Shown here: positions 20,771-25,483 of the stretch, one piece after another
Layout: each line of letters begins with the position of its first letter
Numbering within the stretch: the stretch's first letter is position 1
DNA from: an uncultured Opitutales bacterium
GTDB lineage: Bacteria; Verrucomicrobiota; Verrucomicrobiia; Opitutales; Intestinicryptomonadaceae
DNA length: 25,483 nucleotides
Assembly: GCA_900546565.1 (NCBI GenBank)
Contig: URDC01000028.1
Span: 1 to 25,483 of the forward strand
Direction of reading: 5' to 3'
The notes under the pieces: generated by a model
The model's database searches: none
What the model was told of the DNA's origin: nothing
The model's input: only the letters and a program-made list of their open reading frames with translations
Program-made: the position numbers and the translations under genes

Positions 20771-21806
20771 GAAAAACGCCGCGTCCCTCCTGCCTTTGGG
20801 CGCGTTGCCCGCGCCCGCAAAGCTTTTTGCCGCGGCATTCGCGGCAATGATGGCGGCGGTCTGCGTTCTGCTTTCCAAAACGTGGGACTCGCGCTTGGAC
20901 TACTCTTTCGGCTACCTCGCGCCCGTTTTCGCCCTCTACGTTTTATACGACAGATACCCGAAAACCTCGCGTATACTCTCCGCCGACTACGCGTCCGACA
21001 CCCTCTCGCGCCTCGCCAAAACCGCCGCCGACCTGTTTTTCGGCGCGATGCTCTGCTTGGGGCTTCTGGTCTATGCGGGTTTTGCGTTCATCTATTCGAG
21101 GACGCTGAATTGGGGCGTTCCGAGTTTTTCGATGACTTTCGGCTTTTGTTTTGCGGCATTCGCGATGGCGTATTTTTCGTCCGCGCGGAACATACGCGGC
21201 GGCGCAATCCCGCTTCGCGAACGGCTTGGATACACGGCGTTGTTCGTATTTCCGTGTTTTATATGGCTTGTGGCCGCCCCGCTTTTCGGCGCGGTCGAAG
21301 AGAAAATCAGTCTGTTTTTGCTCTCGAAAGTTGCGGCGGTAGTCGTTTTTGTAATGGATTTTCTCGGCTTCATCGTCGAGCTTAAAGGCAACACGATTTC
21401 GTTCCCCACGGGCACGGTGGGCGTTGCCGACGCGTGCAGCGGCATACGCTCGCTCACGGCGTGTCTGTTTGCGGGCAGCTTTTTGGCGGCGGTTATGTTC
21501 GACAAGTTTTGGAAAAAAATCGCGCTTGTGGCAAGTTCGATGTGCTTTGCATTTCTGTTCAATCTCGTGCGTGCGCTTTTCCTTTCGCTGTGGGCTTACG
21601 AAAACGGATCGGACAGTATAAGCGGATTTGTCCACGACGCCGCCGGCTACTTCGTTCTCGGAATGACCGTTCTCGGATTGCTCGGGCTTGTCTGGCTATT
21701 CAACATCAATCCGGTTCCCGCCGAATTCCGCGACGGCGCGGCGGCGCAATCCGATTCGGACGGCGGAAATTCCTCCGAAACGGACTCAGCTTCGGGCGGA
21801 AAATAA
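20751..21806 (+). CDS. Exosortase (EpsH/XrtA-type membrane transpeptidase)
   Basis: A 351-residue polytopic membrane protein with about eight hydrophobic segments. The catalytic triad of exosortases is clear: Cys229 in VADACSGIRSL, Arg274 in NLVRALFLSL and His295 in GFVHDAAGYFV. Exosortases cleave and sort proteins with a C-terminal PEP-CTERM tail, acting in the inner membrane. The last 40 residues are a hydrophilic Ser/Gly/Asp-rich tail that is longer than usual. It overlaps the EpsI gene by 20 bases and is followed by kdsC after 22 bases. No protein in the window carries a PEP-CTERM tail, so substrates must lie elsewhere. The subtype cannot be named from the sequence alone. Confidence 0.93.
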   Translation: MARTTNKKNAASLLPLGALPAPAKLFAAAFAAMMAAVCVLLSKTWDSRLDYSFGYLAPVFALYVLYDRYPKTSRILSADYASDTLSRLAKTAADLFFGAMLCLGLLVYAGFAFIYSRTLNWGVPSFSMTFGFCFAAFAMAYFSSARNIRGGAIPLRERLGYTALFVFPCFIWLVAAPLFGAVEEKISLFLLSKVAAVVVFVMDFLGFIVELKGNTISFPTGTVGVADACSGIRSLTACLFAGSFLAAVMFDKFWKKIALVASSMCFAFLFNLVRALFLSLWAYENGSDSISGFVHDAAGYFVLGMTVLGLLGLVWLFNINPVPAEFRDGAAAQSDSDGGNSSETDSASGGK

Positions 21807-21828
21807 AAGTAATATTTTTTTATAAAAT

Positions 21829-22290
21829 ATGGCAAAAATAAAGCTCTTTGCAAGCGATGTCGACGGCACTATGACCGACGCATCAATGTATCTCGGCGAC
21901 AACGGTGTCGAGCTTAAAAGGTTCAATTTTCGCGACGGAATGGGTTTTGTAATCCTCCGGGAACTCGGCGTAAAAACCGCAATCATCACTTCCGAAAACA
22001 CCCCCATTGTCAAACGCCGAGCCGAAAAATTAAAGGTCGACTATCTTTCCATGGGCTCGTGGAAGAAGCTCGATTTTGTCAAAAACATTTGTTCCGAGCT
22101 GGGTATTACTCTCGACGATGTAGCCTTCATTGGCGACGACATCAACGATATCGAACTGCTCAGTGCCGTCAAGTATCGCGCATGTCCCGCCGACGCCGTT
22201 GCGAAAGTCAGGGCGATTGAGAACATAAAAATTCTCGAGCACAAAGGCGGCGAGGGCGCGGTCAGGGAATTTATCGAATCCCTTCTTTAA
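21829..22290 (+). CDS. kdsC: KdsC-type HAD phosphatase (Kdo-8-phosphate phosphatase)
   Basis: A 153-residue HAD-superfamily phosphatase without a cap domain, the length of the KdsC group, which works as a tetramer. Motif I is FASDVDGTMTD, with nucleophile Asp10 and Asp12; FNFRDGMGF is a KdsC signature; motif II is the Ser of ITSE; motif III Lys lies in the SWKKLDFV stretch; motif IV is IGDDINDIELL. It releases phosphate from Kdo-8-phosphate to give Kdo for lipopolysaccharide. Related enzymes act on sialic or nonulosonic acid phosphates, and with no kdsA or kdsB in the window that alternative stays open. It is the last gene of the plus-strand run and faces hemL. Confidence 0.85.
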   Translation: MAKIKLFASDVDGTMTDASMYLGDNGVELKRFNFRDGMGFVILRELGVKTAIITSENTPIVKRRAEKLKVDYLSMGSWKKLDFVKNICSELGITLDDVAFIGDDINDIELLSAVKYRACPADAVAKVRAIENIKILEHKGGEGAVREFIESLL

Positions 22291-22333
22291 CTGAATCGGC
22301 AGAGGAGTATATCCCCGCCCGTTTTAGTTAAAG
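22285..22333. terminator. Candidate stem bracketing the convergent kdsC and hemL stops
   Basis: CTTTAACT (22285-22292) pairs with AGTTAAAG (22326-22333). Each arm contains the stop codon of one gene. The 33-base loop is long and there is no clear T-tract, so this is a weak terminator candidate. Confidence 0.3.
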
Positions 22334-23602
22334 GGAAGAGACAACGCAAGAGAGTGCTTCCGCCGTGAAATCCAGATCCGACTGGGTGTGTGCTGCGCTG
22401 ACAAACACGATTTCGAACGGCGACGGTGCGATATACACGCCGCGTTCGAGTGCGCCGAAGAAGAATTTTTTATAGAGTTCCCTATCGGATTTCATTGCTA
22501 TTTCCATATTGTCGACGCGCTGCGGGTTGAAGAAGAACGACATCAGCGAGCCCGCGAGCGGTGTCTGGACGGCGATTCCCTTTTTCTTTGCGGCATCGGC
22601 GACTGCCGCGGAAATGAACTGCGCCTTGCGTTCGAGTTCGGTGTATGGCATAACGCTCTTGACGAGTTTCAATGCCGCAACGCCCGCCGCCATTGCGAGC
22701 GGGTTTCCGCTGAGTGTTCCCGCCTGATAGACGGGGCCGAGCGGGGCGAGGTATTCCATAATTTCGCGTTTGCCGCAGAATGCGCCCACGGGCAGTCCGC
22801 CGCCGATGATTTTGCCGAGCGCGCACAAGTCGGGAATGACGTTTTCGCGCGCCTGTGCCCCGCCCTCGGCGACGCGGAAGCCCGTAATAACTTCGTCGAA
22901 GATTAGCAGGCTGCCGTATTTTGTGCAAAGTTCGCGCAGTTTTTTTAGGAAGCCCGCGAGGGGGACGATAAGTCCGACGTTTGCGGGGTATGGCTCGACA
23001 ATCACGCCCGCGATTTGTTCGCCGTATTTTGAAAAGCATTCGTCGAGCGCGTCGAAATCGTTAAAGGGCAGGACAATCGTGAGTCTTGCGATTCCCTCGG
23101 GAATGCCCGCGGAATCGGGATTGCCGAATGTCAGCGCGCCGCTGCCAGCCTTGACGAGCAGGCTGTCGGAATGTCCGTGGTAGCAGCCCGAAAACTTTAC
23201 GATTATGTCGCGCTTTGTCCAGCCGCGGGCAAGGCGCACGCAGGACATTGTAGCCTCCGTGCCCGAGTTTGTCATACGCACAAGTTCGGCGCAGGGAATC
23301 ATAGCCGTTATCATTTTCGCCATTTCAAGCTCGCCGACGGAGGGCGTGCCGAAGCTCGTTCCGCGTTCGAGCGCGTCGGCAACCGCCGCGCGGATTGCGG
23401 GGTTGTTGTGTCCGAAAAGCGCGGGGCCCCAAGTGCAAACGTAGTCGACAAGCGTTTTGCCGTCGCACGTTTTGATTTTCGAGCCGTCGACGCTCTCGGT
23501 AAAAAACGGGATTCCGCCGACGTTGCCGAATGCGCGCACGGGCGAATTCACTCCGCCGGAGATGTATTTTTTCGATTCCTCAAAAAGCTGTTTCGATGTC
23601 AT
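22328..23602 (-). CDS. hemL: Glutamate-1-semialdehyde 2,1-aminomutase
   Basis: A 424-residue PLP enzyme that turns glutamate-1-semialdehyde into 5-aminolevulinate, the second step after HemA. The family N-terminus KKYISGGVNSPVRAF is intact. TNSGTEATMS (111-120) binds the cofactor phosphate; FDEVITGFRV carries the PLP-contacting Asp; Lys264 in ALGKIIGGGLPVGAF forms the Schiff base. The IVEPYPANVG segment, where VEPxxxNMG is usual, is a mild variation. The start at 23602 gives the standard N-terminus; the frame is open 10 codons further into nadE. The start lies five bases after the nadE stop, so the two are probably one operon with nadE first. It faces hemA, an unusual arrangement for two consecutive steps. 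Confidence 0.95.
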   Translation of the reverse strand: MTSKQLFEESKKYISGGVNSPVRAFGNVGGIPFFTESVDGSKIKTCDGKTLVDYVCTWGPALFGHNNPAIRAAVADALERGTSFGTPSVGELEMAKMITAMIPCAELVRMTNSGTEATMSCVRLARGWTKRDIIVKFSGCYHGHSDSLLVKAGSGALTFGNPDSAGIPEGIARLTIVLPFNDFDALDECFSKYGEQIAGVIVEPYPANVGLIVPLAGFLKKLRELCTKYGSLLIFDEVITGFRVAEGGAQARENVIPDLCALGKIIGGGLPVGAFCGKREIMEYLAPLGPVYQAGTLSGNPLAMAAGVAALKLVKSVMPYTELERKAQFISAAVADAAKKKGIAVQTPLAGSLMSFFFNPQRVDNMEIAMKSDRELYKKFFFGALERGVYIAPSPFEIVFVSAAHTQSDLDFTAEALSCVVSSL

Positions 23603-23607
23603 AATAA

Positions 23608-25275
23608 TTATTCCGCGCCCCTTTTTGCGCACACTAAAATTTTTCTGTCGGCGGCGAACGAAACCGGCGTGAGTTTCGGGCCAATCGGGTATTGAGTCCG
23701 CTTGTATTCGCAGCGGGCGACTTTCCGCGCCACGTCTTCGACGACTTCGCGCGGATAGCCGAGGGCGACGATTTCCGAAACCGACTTGTATTCGTCGATA
23801 TGCAGGCGCAAAACGGCGTCGAGCAAATCGTAGGGCGGCAGGGAATCTTCGTCCTTCTGGTCGGGGCGAAGCTCGGCGGACGGCGGTTTGTCGATTGTGT
23901 TTTGCGGAATGATTTCGCGCCCAGCGGTTTTGTTGATGTAGTTTGCAAGCTTGTAGACGTCGGTTTTATAGACGTCGCAAATGGGCGCGAACGCGCCGCA
24001 AGTGTCGCCGTAAAGCGTGCAATAGCCAACGGCGCACTCGCTCTTGTTGCCCGTCGTCAGCACGAGCGAGCCGAACTTGTTGGAGATTGCCATAAGCACC
24101 AAGCCTCGCGAGCGCGACTGGATGTTTTCTTCGGCGACGTCGCGCGGACGCCCCGCGAATACGGGCGCGAGCGTTTTTTCGGTGGCGGATACGATGTCGG
24201 TAATGCCCACGGTATCGAATTTTATGCCGAGATTTTCGGCGAGCGAGCGGGCGTCGTTCTTGCTGTGTTCGCTCGAAATTTTCGACGGCATTGAAACGCC
24301 CATCACGGCGTCCGCGCCCAATGCCTCGACTGCCAACGCCGCAACGACTGCCGAATCGATTCCGCCGCTAAGCCCGATGAGAACTTTTTTTGCGCCGACT
24401 TTCGAAACGAAATCGCGCAACGCCATTACGAGAGCCGCGTGAATGTCGGCGATTCCGTTGAAGTCTGCGGCGTCGCCGTCGTAGCCCGAAATAGCGTCGG
24501 TATCGACTATTTCAAACGCCTCGCGGAATTTGGGCAAAGTCTTGGATTTTTCCGCCGCGGCGTCGACGTAGCAGCTGCCGCCCGCGAACACGATTTCGTC
24601 GCACCCGCCCACGAGGTTGCACCACAAAACGGGGGCGTGAATCTTTTGCGAGACGCCGAAAAGCATTCCGTTTTTGGCGCGGACGTTGTCGTTTGTCGAA
24701 GAGAAGACGCTCGCGGAAATATTGACGAGCAGGTCGAGTTTTTCGCCGCGCGCCGCCATTGCCTCGAAGTGGTCGAGCGGCAAATGTTTGCCGGAATAAC
24801 GCGCCGATGTGGAAACGCTCGGGAGTGTCCAGATGTCTTCGCAGACGGTGATTCCGATTTTCGCGCCCTCGAACTCGAACGAGAGGAAATCCGAACCCGA
24901 ATCGAAGTTGCGCGGGTCGTTCAACGTGCCGTAATTTGGCAGGAGGATTTTGTCGTAGGTGTATTTTATTTTGCCGCCTTCAAGCCAGAATGCGGAATCG
25001 AACACGCCGACGTTCAAGCCGCTTTTGCGCACGCCGCCGACGAGAATCGGCAACGGAGTTTGTTCGGCGAGTCTTTGCAGGTATGTCTGTGTTTTTTCGA
25101 CGAACTTTGTGTAGAAAGTTAAATCGCGCAGTGGGTAGCCCGTGAGTGCGCCCTCCGGAAACACCGCAAAATCCGCGCCGTTTTCGGCGAATGTTTTCGA
25201 CGCCGACAAAATCTTTTCGAAATTGCGTTCGAAGTCGCCGACTGCCGCGTTTATCTGTCCTATTCCGATTTTCAT
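23608..25275 (-). CDS. nadE: Glutamine-dependent NAD+ synthetase
   Basis: A 555-residue two-domain enzyme. The N-terminal nitrilase-type domain frees ammonia from glutamine, with Glu41 (VFPEGALTG), Lys109 (YDKILLPNYG) and Cys145 (TVCEDIW) as triad. The C-terminal domain adenylates nicotinate adenine dinucleotide and amidates it; its ATP pyrophosphatase loop is LSGGIDSAV (302-310). IPQNTIDKPPSAELRPDQKDEDSLPPYD is split by nothing and matches the family's conserved substrate loop in its IDKPPSAELRPDQ part. The length equals that of the common bacterial 540-560-residue form. It starts cleanly at MKIGIGQINAAVGD. Upstream lies repeat copy B, so its promoter is probably between 25276 and 25330, though I see no clear boxes. 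Cotranscribed with hemL downstream. Confidence 0.95.
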   Translation of the reverse strand: MKIGIGQINAAVGDFERNFEKILSASKTFAENGADFAVFPEGALTGYPLRDLTFYTKFVEKTQTYLQRLAEQTPLPILVGGVRKSGLNVGVFDSAFWLEGGKIKYTYDKILLPNYGTLNDPRNFDSGSDFLSFEFEGAKIGITVCEDIWTLPSVSTSARYSGKHLPLDHFEAMAARGEKLDLLVNISASVFSSTNDNVRAKNGMLFGVSQKIHAPVLWCNLVGGCDEIVFAGGSCYVDAAAEKSKTLPKFREAFEIVDTDAISGYDGDAADFNGIADIHAALVMALRDFVSKVGAKKVLIGLSGGIDSAVVAALAVEALGADAVMGVSMPSKISSEHSKNDARSLAENLGIKFDTVGITDIVSATEKTLAPVFAGRPRDVAEENIQSRSRGLVLMAISNKFGSLVLTTGNKSECAVGYCTLYGDTCGAFAPICDVYKTDVYKLANYINKTAGREIIPQNTIDKPPSAELRPDQKDEDSLPPYDLLDAVLRLHIDEYKSVSEIVALGYPREVVEDVARKVARCEYKRTQYPIGPKLTPVSFAADRKILVCAKRGAE

Positions 25276-25328
25276 ATATGCGGGAAATTTTTCACGAACT
25301 GTCTTTCTTTTTCAATTCTATTTTTTTT

Positions 25329-25483
25329 AACGGGCGAGGGCGTGCGCCTCTTAATCGAGTTCATTTAAAATATACTTGAAAATCTTTTCTCGTTGAGGAA
25401 AGATTTTTTTGATTTTAAGCTCGATTAAGAGGCGCACTCACGGCTAAAAGCCAGTTTGTTCGGGTGGTCTGTGCATTAGCACT
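25329..25483 (+). repeat. Structured dispersed repeat, copy B, with nested terminator
   Basis: This is the inverted counterpart of copy A at 1-167. The stem 25342-25359 pairs perfectly with 25420-25437 (18 bp). Its outer ten bases match copy A, but the inner eight are TAATCGAG instead of ATTGCGAAT, and pairing is kept. GGCTAAAAGCC and GTGCATTAGCAC in the distal block can form two small hairpins. The sequence stops inside the repeat. It lies upstream of nadE, so no gene in the window is transcribed into it from the left. Confidence 0.8.
25379..25410 (+). terminator. Terminator hairpin inside repeat copy B
   Basis: AAATCTTTTCTC pairs with GAGGAAAGATTT around a GTT loop with one G-T pair, followed by more T. 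Its stem is unrelated in sequence to the terminator in copy A. Confidence 0.7.

Noticed and set aside
1..25483. Integron-like attC cassette array
   Set aside because: Repeats near gene ends with inverted arms suggested it, but there is no integrase, only three sites, and most genes are large housekeeping genes without flanking sites.

Overview
This window reads as a chromosomal segment from a member of the PVC superphylum, most likely a Verrucomicrobiota bacterium of the Opitutae type. The best evidence is a 52-residue gene at 17544-17702 that matches the small basic protein family known from Chlamydiae and Verrucomicrobia. A short Chlamydia-length glutamyl-tRNA reductase, an exosortase with an EpsI partner, DUF4838 and TorF-like porin genes support this. 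Placement below phylum is inference. I see no rRNA, tRNA, CRISPR array, transposase or phage gene.

Layout. Positions 1-170 hold a structured repeat with a terminator nested inside a long stem. From 172 to 3907 all genes are on the minus strand: a secreted C39-like cysteine peptidase; a tight unit of Nudix hydrolase, DUF721/DciA-like protein and nitrilase-family amidase; and a membrane-anchored LysM protein. From 4130 to 11754 genes are on the plus strand: a membrane-bound nucleotide-sugar dehydratase of the WbpM/PglF type, a large DUF4838 protein, a TorF-like porin and a secreted beta-helix protein. From 11903 to 14594 lie a ribokinase and an MGH1-like glycosidase on the minus strand. From 14792 to 15672 are two tandem paralogous lipoproteins, facing a disordered, very basic protein (15848-16576, minus).

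The plus strand from 16848 to 22290 carries a LUD-domain protein, the small basic protein, a polyprenyl synthase, hemA, an EpsI-family protein, an exosortase and a KdsC-type phosphatase. Facing it on the minus strand are hemL and glutamine-dependent nadE (22328-25275). Positions 25329-25483 hold a second copy of the starting repeat, in inverted orientation.

How the parts fit. The DUF4838 protein, beta-helix protein, MGH1-like glycosidase, porin and ribokinase suggest capture and breakdown of complex glycans. The sugar dehydratase, polyprenyl synthase, exosortase/EpsI pair and KdsC point to envelope and surface-polymer assembly. HemA and HemL are the two steps from glutamyl-tRNA to 5-aminolevulinate. 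The most unusual feature is the repeat at both ends: its outer sequence is conserved while its inner stem differs in sequence but stays paired, and a fragment of it lies at 15679-15695. Because both ends stop inside the same repeat, the window may be a whole contig broken at a dispersed repeat.
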